Assembly: GCF_932274485.2 (NCBI RefSeq)
Contig: NC_065881.2
Location: 54,384,702 to 54,448,701 of the forward strand
Source of the DNA: Patella vulgata
Lineage: Eukaryota > Mollusca > Gastropoda > Patellidae
Direction of reading: 5' to 3'
Length of the DNA stretch: 64,000 nucleotides
Shown here: piece after piece, positions 12,677 through 25,009 of the stretch
Layout of the letters: every line of letters begins with the position of its first letter
Numbering within the stretch: the first letter of the stretch is position 1
The notes under the pieces: generated by a model
Told to the model about the DNA's origin: nothing
What the model saw: the letters and a program-made list of their open reading frames with translations, nothing else
The model's database searches: none
Program-made: the position numbers and the translations under genes

Positions 12677-13047
12677 GTAAGTGACATTATGGAAGATTTG
12701 ATAAAGAGCTGACAGTTCTCGCTATAATAGTTAAAAAAAATAGATAATGTAAAGGGAATATGCTGAAAAGTTCATTCAAATTACTTCACACTGAGCCGAG
12801 AAATTCTCATTTCAATAACACTATAGTCTCGATTGTCATTGTTACCATTGTTGCGATAATAAGCAATGTCTCGGTTATCCATTTTTACGTCGTTGAACCG
12901 AAAATTGGATTCAAATCTGTTTAAAATCGAACCCATCAGATGGCATCGAGTGTTGATTATATAATCTTGTCAATAGCTTATATAACATTTAAGGCCTAAA
13001 TAAAGACCTGCTATGGGAAAATTTAACTTTTGCATAATGCCTGTTTA
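12677..13047 (+). mobile_element. TTAA-type MITE, copy 1 (interrupted by a SINE)
   Basis: This is the first of four copies of a repeat of about 390 bp (others at 21113, 28878 and 34571). Shared blocks include GATAAAGAGCTGACAGTTCT, AATGTAAAGGGAATATGCTG and GGCCTAAATAAAGACCTGC. The last part, CATAATGCCTGTTTA, was duplicated when SINE-A entered, so the true end with its TTAA lies at 13381-13384. The 5' end reads GTAA rather than TTAA. Confidence 0.7.
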
Positions 13048-13368
13048 GGGAGCCACGGTAGCTAAGTGAGTAAGACACTAGCTCGCTAGCCTGGAGGTCG
13101 CGGGTTTGAGCCCGATGTTGGCCGAGAAATTACATCGGGATTTTCCGGTGTAGTTTCCCCTTGTCAGTGGTGCAGGGCGGAGGACCTGACAAGGACAGCT
13201 GTCTAGTCGTTCGGATGGTACGAAAACCCGAGGTCCCGTGTACACATTGGTATAGCGCTGCTATCGAGACAACATTTTCTCCTACAGCACAATTTATGAC
13301 GTATGCCCGTCTTCATTAACCCAGTCGGAGCAGAACGGTAGGACGTTAAATCCCATTTCATTTCATTT
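13048..13368 (+). mobile_element. SINE-A, full-length copy with target-site duplication
   Basis: This is the cleanest SINE-A copy. The tRNA-like head starts with GTAGCTAAGTGAGTAAGAC (A box) and CGGGTTTGAGCCC (B-box region). The body includes TTGTCAGTGGTGCAGGGCGG and ACAGCTGTCTAGTCGTTCGG, and the 3' end is GGACGTTAAATCCCATTTC followed by an ATTTC-repeat tail. A direct repeat, CATAATG(C/T)CTGTTTA, flanks it at 13033-13047 and 13369-13383 with one mismatch, as expected for LINE-driven insertion. It carries no protein. Confidence 0.92.
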
Positions 13369-13384
13369 CATAATGTCTGTTTAA

Positions 13385-14780
13385 GTACCCAATTTCTTCA
13401 ATAAGGAAGGTTATTCCTTCGATTAACCTCTTCCTAGCCCAAATTTTTTTTATAATATATTCAAAACCTTCCTACTCGAATTCATCCCGCTAATCATCGA
13501 CATTATGTGGATTGCAATATTGTCTCACGGTGTCTGAATATTGTTCTGTTCTCAGTGTTGGTTATTTACCAACATGCCTTGACCATCATGTATGCTGGAC
13601 TCATTATCACATAACTAGACACACAAAGGATATTACGACCATCCGGATATTAAAATCCAGTTTGAACTATTAGTATTGACATTATTGAAATACCAGGAAA
13701 CATGACCAAATACAAGGACCATTACAAGTTAAACTGACCATGTCTCAAAGTCTAGACAAAATTCTTTTTCTGGTAAAATGATAAATCTTGTGCGTAACTT
13801 ACTTTCTGTGGACTTTTGGGATCCATCTCTTCCATATTATCAGATTCCATAACTAGACCAGCCTTTCTTATAACAATTTATATAAAGAAATGTTTCAATG
13901 GTTTGTACAATACCGACTACAATATCCTCAGATAATGATTGCTCATAATGGGCTTTCAGATCAATACCTTAGACCAAGTATTGTAAAACAATACATAAAT
14001 TAATAACGTTGACAGCACAAAACAAAAACTCAGTTATTATTGAAACGCATTGTATACACGAAGATTCGCATAAATTCCAGGGGGATGAAGTATATAGCCT
14101 ACGAACATTAGTTCTGGTAGAAATCAGCTATTATAAAGATATTGACAGGATAAAATGGTTTGATAATTTATGCTTATCGCTACTTGTAAATTTGACATAA
14201 AATTTATGTACTGTTAAATTGAATGCGTGCACCTTATCGGAATGATCGAAACTGCCACAGTAATATTCTAGTATAATATTTCAGGTAAAAAAGTCGAACT
14301 TGACTTCTACTATTCCGTACGTAAATATAATATACCATCTGTCTTTAACCCAAAATGAAGCAATGTAGCCATTTATGTTTATTTCGTAATAAAATATTAA
14401 TGATCGTGCCACAGTGATTAGACAAATGATGCAATGTGAACGACACTTCTAATGATTGCAATAACTGATGATACTTACTTATATTACTTATTAAATTATT
14501 AAACATATTATATATATAACAAAATCTGCATATATAAAAAATGGTTAAAAGTCACCTAGGAATAATGGCTGTGGTTGATATGTCGTAATTAAAACAATTA
14601 AAATATTATTTTAGAAAGATTTGAAATTCGTAATATATTATAAACTCCACGTGCAATTTACAATTAGAGTTGATTTAACAATACGTTTTCTATAGAGAGG
14701 AATTAGAGCTCAAACGGTAGTTTCCCTAGCATGAACATAATGCGACAACGTGAAGTAAAACGCCGGTCTCCCCGAGCTAA
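13385..14780. other. AT-rich non-coding stretch
   Basis: An acceptor-like GTTCTGTTCTCAG at about 13557 opens a frame of 38 codons, and a 63-codon frame lies at 14009-14200. Neither has a recognised family. No repeat family was seen. Confidence 0.3.
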
Positions 14781-15040
14781 ATAGACACCGGAAGTACGTC
14801 CAGGGGCATGGTGACCCATGACTTTGCATGAGGAACAAGATCCCGTCCGAGGCCCCCACCCCACCCCCCAAAAAAACAATATGTATATGTGTTTGCGGGG
14901 AGGAGGTGGGGTGATAGTCCCTCCCTGTGCCACTGGGTAATATTGGGCTGTGTGGAAGATGCTAGAGTCGATTTGTAGCATATCTGACCCACGGTATATT
15001 TTTGACACTGGTTGAATATTATGATTATCATTATAATGTT
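14781..15040 (+). repeat. Dispersed repeat, related copy at 33080-33300
   Basis: A GC-richer patch ends with GGAAGATGCTAGAGTCGATT, then a TATCTGACCC block and GACACTGGTTGA. The copy near 33.1 kb has AGCAGATGTTAGATTGGATT, TATCTGAACC and GAGACTTGGTTGA in the same order. Similarity by eye is about two thirds. Overlapping minus-strand frames here (14703-15154) are best read as by-products of the repeat. Confidence 0.5.
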
Positions 15041-15477
15041 AAAAACCGCATGGAAACCGCGTGATTTTTTGTCATTTGCGAGGGGGTGCAAAAACTCAAG
15101 GCGGTGCAAAAACTCAAAACCATGACGCAAAGCTCGCCACTGCGCCCCTCTCACTTAGCCCTTGGGTACGTCATACGTAATGATCCTATATGGTAGTTTA
15201 CACACGCAGGTGGGTGCAGCGTTCAGACAGACTATATACGAAACCACCTTACTTGCAGTCACGGTTGGACTATTTGGGGTTATAGCTAAATACGCTGTAC
15301 ATTTCCATAAACTGTAATGGAATCTGTATATGGCTGAAGCTGACAATTTTCAGACGACCTGTACCGACGGCGAAGATCGAAGATTAGTCAGATTAGAAAA
15401 AAAACCTGTTCAAAGACAGTCGGGTTTAGAAATTTTAACTCGTTTATTTTGCGCCCCTCCCCTTCCCTATCTTTCAG

Positions 15478-15583
15478 CTTAACGATTGTCGAGTCTGTGT
15501 AAGATTGGACATAATACAACAGGATGAATTAAGAGTAACCCACTTAAATCGGTGCACTTTATGCCGATTATCATCATGTGTTG
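15478..15583 (+). CDS. Possible cysteine-rich exon, unknown family
   Basis: The acceptor is unusually strong, with a long pyrimidine tract (CCCCTCCCCTTCCCTATCTT) before CAG at 15475-15477. A donor, GTTG|GTAATT, follows 15583, and the frame is open throughout, ending in phase 1. The peptide begins LNDCRVCVRL and ends with RCTLCRLSSC, giving two C-x2-C pairs and one further cysteine. This could be part of a small zinc-binding or disulphide module, but I recognise no specific domain. Confidence 0.3.
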
Positions 15584-16630
15584 GTAATTTTGCCAATTGT
15601 TTTCGTAATGAAATGCCACTTTTCCTGTCGAAATTATTAATAATATTTTACGCATTAAGCATGTCAACAATATGTTCTAGGTGCAGTACAATCTTCTCTC
15701 GACATGAATCCATCTTCAACGTAATTTGTATACATCAATGGCAATGTTTGAAACGATGAAATAAGAAATATTAACGATGAGGCTATCAACAGGAGGGCAC
15801 ACTTTAGTACGAATCTTTAGAATTCAATATCAAATACGTACAGGTGGCTACATATTTACACAGTCTAAAACTAATATACAGAGCTGAGATTTGTAATGTA
15901 ATGTTGCGCACCTTTAATCAAACGCACTTGATTCAACCATCCACAAAAATAGAGTAATACGTTTAGATGGATAGGGCTATCGGTAAATAAATAGTCTCTT
16001 AATTTGTTTTAATTACTGGTACCTCACGGCTATGTATATGATCACGTGATTTTTGTGGCACGTGCTAGTATTTGCTATTGGTGTTTGGCATGGTTGCTGC
16101 AGGTGATAGAAATTATCAGGCGTCTGTTACCGATTGTTGATAATTACTGTCATGTTCAGTGCCCTGTAGAATGGTAATAAGCATTTTAGCCCTGTATTTA
16201 AAGACCAATACAATAAACACTATCAGCTTCCACTACAAAATCCACAAGCTAATTATTCATAGGGGAATGTATCAATATCGCATTTCTTTACCCCTTTTAT
16301 TCCGACAAATCGACGTTAATTGTTGATCGCTACTTGAGTAAATGATATATATTGTTAAATCATTTGGTCTCTTAAAGACATTAATTAACTCTAGGAACCA
16401 CTTAGATAAGGAGCCGTTAAGATAAGAATGACATGCATTAGATGATACAATAACAAATCTAAATCTATAGATTATAGAAGAAAAGTCAATATCGCTGTTG
16501 AAAAGAACTATTTAATCACTTAATGGAGCTAAATATTTAACGACATATTCAGATATACCGTAACTGAACTGAAATCGATGAAACTTAAAAGATACAATTG
16601 AATTCTTTAAGAAGTGATAGAGAAATAGGG
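15584..16630. other. AT-rich non-coding stretch
   Basis: I see no supported gene or repeat. Confidence 0.35.
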
Positions 16631-16850
16631 TTTGACGTCCACTCGACTTTTACAAGTTCGTTTCGTGGTTAAGACATGGTGTAATTTTATTTCAATAATT
16701 GGGGAACCGGGGTACACGGAGAAACCCCTAGGGGTTAGGCATACGACCTTACTCTTTGGCACCTATAAATCTATGATCGAACCCACTTGGTCAACCAACT
16801 TACCAAATCCTTTAAGGAGGGCGAACGATGAAAGGAGACGAATTATCATA
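16631..16850 (-). mobile_element. Old SINE-B copy
   Basis: The plus strand reads as a worn reverse of SINE-B: GGTTTGACGTCCACTCGACT, TTTTATTTCAATAATT, CACGGAGAAACCCCTAGGGG, GACCTTACTC and GATCGAACCCACTTGGTCAA. The head beyond this point is not clear. It is the most diverged SINE-B in the window. Confidence 0.55.
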
Positions 16851-16958
16851 TAATACAAATATCGTCCATACAGCCACGTTTTGATCTATTCTTTCTTTGA
16901 ATTCGAACTAACAATGGATTTATTATAGACATTACCAATCCGGTTCATTCCTTGTGAC

Positions 16959-17192
16959 ATCTTTCCTTCTTTGGAAGCAGCGGGGACGTGTATACCCTTG
17001 AAATTTGACATGAAAAACAACCGATAATAAATCGTCAAAGAGTTTAGGTCTTCGATCCAGATAAACGCTGGAGATATCTTTCCTTCTTTGGAAGCAGCGG
17101 GGACGTGTATACCCTTGAAATTTGACATGAAAAACAACCGATAATAAATCGTCAAAGTAATCTCTTCGATCCAGATAAACGCTGGAGATATT
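16959..17192. repeat. Tandem duplication, two units of about 117 bp
   Basis: Units start with ATCTTTCCTTCTTTGGAAGC at 16959 and 17076. They share GCAGCGGGGACGTGTATACC and GACATGAAAAACAACCGATA with almost no differences. A short divergent patch lies before the shared TCTTCGATCCAGATAAACGC. The period is a multiple of three, so a minus-strand frame runs through both units, but I see no other sign of coding. Confidence 0.88.
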
Positions 17193-18073
17193 TGGTTGTC
17201 TACATATTATTGTAAGTTACCATAATGTAGGCAATCCTATCTTTAGGATTTGTGTTCCATTAGGATAAGAAAATGACTTGTTTGGGGGACATTACCAAGC
17301 CAAACCAGGCGCTAACTTGGCTAAAAATATAAAAAAATAAAAAGATATCTCTTGAATAACCATCACCTATAGTACTCTAATCAAAGAAAATTTGAAGTTT
17401 AAATAGTGTATGAGAACTACGCCACGCATAACCAGACAAGCGCACACTGGAAATATATAGAAATTCTTTCGTAAGAGATAGTTATGCCCCGAATGTTTAT
17501 CAAATTGTCTTCTTCAACTAGCACAATTATGGAAAGGTGTGTCATGCTATCAAAGTATCAATCGTTACGTAACAAAAGATTCCATGTCAATCAAACTGAA
17601 ATATGTACCGAATGAACACTAAATCTACATATTTAAAATGTATGGGTTAACTGATCTCTACCCAGGAAGTCGTCTAGAAACAATTTTATTAACATATCTA
17701 CGATGATTAGTAAATGTTTTACTTCAAAGTATCTGGAATACTAATTAACTTTAAGGATGATAGCATTCCCATACACGACTCAAGTAATTGTTCATTATCA
17801 TTGAAATAAATAGTATATAAAATAACGAGTTTCCACTCATAATTTATATTAGGTGTTATATATCAGACAACTTGAAATAGCCCAGATTTTATTTGTTTCG
17901 ACTCATCAATAATATGGGTTGCCTATCAACTTCATTTTATCGACTCTATGTTTGATTAAAAATCAGTATGTCACGAAATCCCACTTCGAATTGTATATTT
18001 TGCTTGCATCCACTAAACCCAACATAAATGTCTAGTCTCGATATTTGGTTTAGAGGAAATTTAGCTGAGCTGT
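17193..18073. other. Non-coding stretch
   Basis: I see no supported gene or repeat. Confidence 0.35.
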
Positions 18074-18088
18074 ATAATAGTGGAAGTA

Positions 18089-18143
18089 GCAAAACAGTAA
18101 GACGTTAAGCCCTATTTTATTTCATTTCATTTCATTCAATTTC
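18089..18143 (+). mobile_element. SINE-A, 55-bp 3' end with target-site duplication
   Basis: Only the last part of SINE-A is present: AACAGTAAGACGTTAAGCCC plus an ATTTC-type tail. A 15-bp direct repeat with two mismatches, ATAATAG(TG/CT)GAAGTA, flanks it at 18074-18088 and 18144-18158. This is a severely 5'-truncated insertion, as expected when reverse transcription stops early. Confidence 0.75.
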
Positions 18144-18158
18144 ATAATAGCTGAAGTA

Positions 18159-21112
18159 ACCTAAATTAGTAATAAAAGATTGTAACCTATTTTTATTTCC
18201 AACACAAGTGAGAAGCGGTATCAAGAAAAACTGCTTAATTGGAACCTGGCTTCAAAATTGTTTTGCGGTACCATAGTAAATCTCTCATCGACTAACAATG
18301 ATATCTATTTGTCGTATGGTGAGGTAAGTGTTCAACGGTTACCTGTATATTTCTGTACAGCTATCATAGATTTCACATCTTCGGATGTGAGAAAAACATC
18401 TTCATACATGAATATGTAAATTCCAACGCACGTCCAAAGATGTTTTTTCGACGATTTGCCGGCGATTTTATCCATCGTGAGCTAAAATATAAGTATTTAA
18501 CCTTACAGGTTTATGGCCATTGGCGATGTATCTTCAACACTCTTGTCGACAGATTATCGCCAAACAACTATCGAAGTTGGTGAAACTATTTCACATTGCA
18601 CGTTTTAATATGGCTAACGTTTTCGAGAGGCAACACGGTTTATAATTGAAAAAGATCAAAATCATAATAAGACAAACTTTTACACAACCAATGTCAATAT
18701 TAGCGAGACGTCGGAGATGAGAAACGTGCAGGATCTTGTACCACCGTGTCTATCGGTGAAGAATAATCCCAGGAGTGTGTTTGCCGCAATATAAGAAGAA
18801 TCAGCTTACTGTTTGCATGCATTATTACTTAAATTTTCTGATATAAAATTCATAAATCGTTTGTTTCTTAATAAATTTACCTGAATCAAATAGTTAATTG
18901 AATCGTTTTATTAAAGGACATCACTTACCGCAAAAGATGAACTCATTATAAACTTTTTCTCAGAATAGTTTCACATATTATAATCCCCTTTTTACACTTA
19001 CACCAAAAGAAAAATCTTTTGTTTCCTCTAGTGAACATAGGATGCAGGATATGAAATTTGATACATTAGAAAGCAAGTGTACGTTCTATAATGTTTTCTG
19101 TGTAAACAGGTTTCCAGCTATGCCTATTGAAACTGTGATTAACTTCTATTAAAGCAATCAAACAATTCCCATCAATACTGGAATCCATCGATACTGGTAC
19201 GATACGCAATACTGAAGGAGTGCGCCAATGGAATAACAAAGTTAGAACATTAACTATGACGTTATTAATATTGATCATTTATAAAAACAAAATGATTAAT
19301 TTCTGTTTACTTTTTTGTACAATCGACGATTGTTGCGAGAGAACAAAGAACAAATCTCAATGAAAGTGATTTGATTGAAAACCTCCCCGTTTACCATTTC
19401 TACTAGACATTACTTAAACTTTGTTTCCAATACTCAATGAATTCAATATTAATAGAGAAATACCGATATTCTATTGGGACTAAAGCTCATTTATTGAATT
19501 CGCGTTCAGAATACTTGACTATAAATACATGTTTAACTTGTTATCATGTTTTATCTATACACAGGATCGTTTTTATAAATTTGATAAGTTCAAATCTTTT
19601 AAAATAAAAATAGAATATTTGTTATTATGGTATGAGAATGTATCAGGTGTGGGGCCCAATACTACTTTTGCACGCGAACGTCAATCGGACTGTGGCGCCT
19701 TCGTAGTAGATTTCCATCGATTGTGGTCGAAAGCTACTGAAAATATCCACTTAGTTTTCGTTCATACTAATTTTCTCGGGTTTTTTTTGTGCAAAATTGC
19801 AAACGTGCAGCATAAAAAATTCCTCTGAAAATTGAATTTTTGCTCGATCTGTCTGTCCAGTCAAAACCCGCGGTTATATAATAATATAAGGTTACCGTAG
19901 ATCATGAATTATATTTTATAGACGTAATAGTAATCCAATTCGTCAAATGTTTGGCTAAATTATGTAGATGTTCTGGAATGGCTAAGTACATTAAGTTCAG
20001 TTGACGTATTAGAATTTTCATCATTGTCTATTCATCTATCTTAATGTTATTTGTAACAACCACGCTATTTTCTCTTTATGCAATGTGTACTGTGCAATGT
20101 ATTTCGTGCAATATGATTTTGTGTTTATATTTGCTTACCCCATATATCTAGGAAAATACAAATCAGACACGTGTATAAATTGAACATACCATTGTTAGGT
20201 ACTCAGGGGGATTATGCAATTCTATATTCTAAAAGCTATAGTGTTCTTTTCTATTGAAAAATCGGCTACGTTTTAAATATACCTAACGCTTTTTAAAATA
20301 ATATAGTTAATATATGTACTTTACGTCACGAGCCGATGAAGTTGGCCAATTATGATAAAAGTTTTAAGAGGAAAACTATTTAAATTTTAAAAAGAAATAA
20401 GCTTACCTTTCTGAAGATCATAATTGAAAAAATTGAATCCTTTTTTTCTATTCTTATAACAAAACAAATCGATGATTTTACGCCAATAACATAATTTCTG
20501 TTGTTATCTTATAAACTGAGACAATTTACAAGATTTTAAATAGTTTATCGTATTCTTCATCATAATTTATTATCCTTTTACATTATAGACGTTAGTATAT
20601 GTTACTGTATTAAGAATTGAAATGAATTGTAAGGTGGGTAATGTTTCTTTCAATAGGTATGTATAAAGGGCGGTAACTAATCGGTATTGGATACGGCTTA
20701 ACAAATTAAGCATTAAACACACAGAAGCCTTGAGCATTAGTAACACGTCTAACCATTGGTTATTATTAAGGCGCCTGATGATATTATTACTTGCTGTTTG
20801 TTTTCCTTCGTCTGAAGAAAATCAGCAGGCTCCTTTGATATGACTCCTATAATACCTTTATTCTTCAACTTCTAACAAATTAAAATCTTTCAAGCATAAA
20901 AATATAATATCATAAGTATTTAAAGATACTCCACTTCTTACTGTCGCTTTCAAACTTCAGACGTTAAATGTTATTTCAGAAACCTCTCTCTGTCGAAGTT
21001 TAAAGTACCGGTACCATATAACAGTTTACCAAGATTGTTTATCAGGATTGACGTTTATTTGCACAAAATCATTAAATCCCGAAACACTTTTAGTAGTATA
21101 CCTGGAAAACTG
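18159..21112. other. AT-rich non-coding stretch
   Basis: The longest frame is a 99-codon plus-strand frame at 19529-19828. Part of it follows an acceptor-like TTTTATCTATACACAG, but I recognise no domain. A small perfect hairpin with a TTCG loop, TCACATC-TTCG-GATGTGA, lies at 18373-18390. No repeat family was seen. Confidence 0.3.
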
Positions 21113-21514
21113 TTAAAGATGCATTATGTAGGACTCAAATAAAGACCTGACCGTTCATGCCATTTAATGAAAAATGAATGTATTGAAAATTTCAGTCAAA
21201 TTACTTTATTCTTAGAGAAGTTATGAATGTTTCAAGTTTTGACGACGATTGTGTCCGACGATTACCAAGGACCATAGTCACGATAATAAACGAATTCCCA
21301 ATTTACACTCGGTCGTCACCGTGAGTACCACCTTATTGTTAAACGTACATTTAGCGGGGGTCTAATCCACACAATATCTTTGCCATTCGAAGTTCCAGAG
21401 TTTTGATCATGGGTTTGGCATGTGAATAAATGTTTATATAATAATTTGTATAACATTTGAAGCCCGTAAAAAGATCTGCAATAGACATATTTAAATCTTG
21501 GAGTACCTCTTTAA
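21113..21514 (+). mobile_element. TTAA-type MITE, copy 2
   Basis: It begins TTAAAGATGCATTATG and ends at the TTAA at 21511-21514. Shared blocks with the other copies include AAATTTCAGTCAAATTACTT, TATAACATTTGAAGCCCGTA and GCAATAGACATATTTAAATC. It is the most diverged copy, and its middle part is hard to align by eye. Confidence 0.6.
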
Positions 21515-23168
21515 CTGTAGGGCTAGCGTACTTAAAAGCCAAGTTCAGATCATTATACTAACTTAATTTGTTGTGATACACAGGGACTTTTACGAGCTTC
21601 TTTATGTGGCTGACCATCAATTGTAAATAGTATCATGCGCTCCAGAAATCACTCATCATACAATGTTATTGGTCGAATTTTCCTCTAACTTTATAGTCAG
21701 AATTTAATATATCACGATCTTTGCTGGTTGATTTCAGTTTCTGCTTTAGGCAATTATCTTTAACCGAATTATATTTTTTACTTATATCTGGATTTTTGGT
21801 TTTGTAAACAAAATTAAAAGCTATTTTGATTTTGACACCCAAGAAGAATTTAAGAAATTTTCGAATCGAGGGGGTGTTTTAGAATATTCTATTAGTAAAA
21901 CTTTCTATATATTATTTTTCATGTAAACAAAAATACCACTTCAAAGTTAATTTATTTTCTTTCAAATCATTTTCGGAGTTCACCAAAATCGCAGATAGGG
22001 GATGACTTCTCCTTGCCACATGCCAAATATATTTCATAGCTCAAGAAAGAATAATTAATAAACGTTTGAAAAGGAATATGATATAATATAACTGAAAGAT
22101 CATGTCTACCTATTCAATGAACTAATGAAACAATTTACTCAAATGACAAAAAATACTCAAAGTGGTAAGCTTTTGGGATCGTGTCACAGTTACAAGCAGT
22201 TTCGATGCACCAACAGAAAGACAATCGGTTAATAACATTGCCGATGAGTGTAAATACACTGATTCTTAATCTAAAACTACTATAACTAAAACATTGTTCG
22301 CCTTTTCATCATTTCGTCTAAATATAACCGAACTTTTAAGTATTTTAACGATACAAAATGACATTTGTTTCGTTCATAAATTCAAGCTATACCTTGTATT
22401 TAATCGATTGCTTAATTCAATGAATATTTTTATCTTGTCGTGATCAGTCCTTATTACAGTTACTTCCTTCTGATTGTACTACACACAAAAAGACTTGTAT
22501 TGTCATAGTCCAAAGAGATGCAAGGTTTGATAACGGTGACTAAGTTACATTAGATTATTAAGTTGCTATATTAGGATTTCGCGATATATTGTATCATCAA
22601 TGCAATCGGACAACAATTGTCTGGGCGTGTTTTACAAACATTGATGGAATACCCTAATTTACCAATTATTAAGCAATCGACTTAAGTAGATATACCGACA
22701 CATAAGTATAGTTAGAACCAATGCCAAAACACTTCATATATATCTAAACATTGCGATAACACTCCAGTCTACAGACCATTCATCAAAGCCATCTATTAGC
22801 GAAACCAATCGAGCGAAATAAATAGTGGTGCCACCATTGGAACAAAGCGCGTTTTGTATTCCAGGAACCAATATTATACACGTTTATCTTTGCTGAATAT
22901 GTTTTAGATAACCAATGACCCATGCACGTTATTTCTAATGTATTAACACATGAGCGACTGATTATAAAATATATGCTTACTAACCAATAACTGACGTGGA
23001 CGTTAATTAACTATAACAGAGACATCTATAATTGAATTGCTGTGTACAGAGTGTTTACTGTTTGAACATAACAAACTTTTTTATATTGACTTTTACCAAG
23101 CATATAATAAACTACCTATTCCAATAAAAAATACTACACCTGAATGCAATTATAATACCAAGAACTAA
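21515..23168. other. AT-rich non-coding stretch
   Basis: I see no supported gene or repeat family. Confidence 0.35.
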
Positions 23169-23303
23169 CTATAATATAAACAATTGGTAGAGATACTGGA
23201 AATAAAGAGTTTGGTTTTTATTACTTTTATTGGTACTGATTCGCTTTTCCGGATGAACTGGTATTCCACTTGGTTTATAATTAAAAAGGTCTTTGAGCCT
23301 CGT
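23169..23303 (-). CDS. Possible terminal exon, unknown family
   Basis: On the minus strand the acceptor TTTTGGTATTATCATAG ends just before 23303. The frame TRLKDLFNYKPSGIPVHPEK and onward is open for 44 codons to a stop at 23169-23171. A second frame is also open over most of this stretch, which lowers confidence. It lies downstream of the possible exon at 24482-24611 on the same strand, but the phases fit only if a weak donor is used there. No family is recognised. Confidence 0.22.
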   Translation of the reverse strand, partial: TRLKDLFNYKPSGIPVHPEKRISTNKSNKNQTLYFQYLYQLFIL

Positions 23304-24481
23304 CTATGATAATACCAAAACAATATATATATATATATATATGATAAATTAAACCCTAAAAATACACCGAGCTGACTTTCACGAAACAGCTTTAAACATG
23401 TTAGATATGATGTCAACAGACCTAATATGCTACATTAAACATATAGTAGCATGGTTAACATCAAAGAATATGTTATAATTTGTGATGTAGTGTCTGCACA
23501 CTATTTGAAAAATACAAATTACGGATGGGGTTTAAAACAGTGAGCTCGAAATTGAAATACTTTCTATATTTCAGCTATTGAATTTATGAAAGAAACACAT
23601 CTTTCAAACATTAATTGTCAATGCTGTCACCTTTGATCTGGTTATTGTGGTTTCTGAATTCCAAGTACAAATAGTTGTTACTCCATATCGATTCAAAATT
23701 TACTAATTAAAATCTTATTTTCGCTAAACTTGAAGATTTTAATGACTTAACACGCCCGTGTTTATTTTCAACTAATACGTTGTATTTACTAGCAGTCTTA
23801 GTAAATATATATTGTACATGTTACATGCATGCGATTATATATATTTAGGAACATTGTAAACATAGGTAACACAAAGAAGCTCGAAAGTTGCAATAAGAAT
23901 TCGAGGTACTCTGACCACCTGGTTATCTTTTAAATACAAAAGTACAGGGATAATTTGAGTATGTTTACATACGTCTAGAACAATCTGCTCTAGCTGCTTC
24001 CAACAAAAACACTCTGTATGTTTCGAAAATAAATGACAGGTGCCATGATCCCTTTTTAGTGCACCATTTTGTTAGTTACTGATCATGTGCACTTACTGTA
24101 TACAATTATATAGTTTTATTTAGACCCACATTTCTAGAATACAGTCCTAATTTGAAACAGAAGGAATGTAGATACTAATGAAATACAAATAATTATAAAC
24201 TCGTTTAAAAATAAATGGTGCATAGCAACTCTACAAAATGCCTTCACTTTTGACGTACATCTGCGAAGATTGGATGTTGTGGATATAGTCTGAATACCAG
24301 TATATGCACACTCACAGTCAACAGATAGTTGAATAGCCGTATACATGATTAGGTAAGCTTCAGTGTAAATAAGAAGTACAATTAAATAAAACAAGAATGA
24401 AATTAACCGATTTACGATATGGTGATATTCGGATCAAATGTGGATATTTAAATAAATATTTCTTCTTTATTAGCAGTATAC
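23304..24481. other. AT-rich non-coding stretch with an (AT)n run
   Basis: An (AT)9-10 microsatellite lies at 23324-23342. On the plus strand an acceptor-like TTTCTATATTTCAG at about 23561-23574 opens a 19-codon frame, too short to call. No repeat family was recognised. Confidence 0.35.
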
Positions 24482-24611
24482 TAGACTGTCCTCTACTACA
24501 CTTCGAGTAAACGTCGGTTTGGTGGTTTGAGAACAGATTTGTGCCCATAGATTCAACGGCGGCCAATTCTCTTGTCAGCGTCCGACTCTTGAATGCTATA
24601 AGGGCGATAAC
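24482..24611 (-). CDS. Possible exon, end of a membrane helix plus polar tail
   Basis: On the minus strand a good acceptor (TTTCTTTTTTTTATAG) precedes the frame VIALIAFKSRTLTRELAAVE, which continues with GTNLFSNHQTDVYSK. A GT at 24481 (TCTA|GTATAC) could be the donor. The first residues are hydrophobic and are followed by basic and polar ones, as at the inner end of a transmembrane helix. Composition is convincingly protein-like, but I do not recognise the family. No linked exon is certain. Confidence 0.35.
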
Positions 24612-25009
24612 CTATAAAAAAAAGAAATCTGGAAGACATCAACAATTGTAACTAATGAATTCTACCTAATGTGAACTAAAGTCTGATTTCTTTAGGAGAG
24701 ATATTCTGATATCGCTTAAACTGGCGCAAAGATTAAGAACAATGTAAACAATATTATTTTAGAAGCATTTAGTAATTGAGTAATGCTCTATAGCAAATAT
24801 TTATGGAAGAATAATTACTATACATTGTAATTTAATTAGGCGACGTTTCGAACAGTGTTTAGACTGGTCAAACTAACATTTGACGTAGAAATAATTGCAA
24901 CAAAAGTTGTTTTTTTTTTATTTCTATTGACTCATTATGATGCCCTAAGTAAGGAAAAGAAAGTTTACTAAAATCGGAGTCCAAATAAGGACAGGGGGCG
25001 GGGCCAAAT

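Noticed and set aside
13048-13120. Possible real tRNA gene at a SINE head
   Set aside because: The A- and B-box words are present, but the sequence continues into a SINE body and recurs many times with the same body.
14703-15154. Overlapping 101- and 125-codon minus frames
   Set aside because: They lie in a dispersed GC-rich repeat and overlap in different frames, so they are probably by-products.
19529-19828. 99-codon plus-strand open frame
   Set aside because: Part of it follows an acceptor-like site, but no family is recognised and the ends are low-complexity. Left as unproven.
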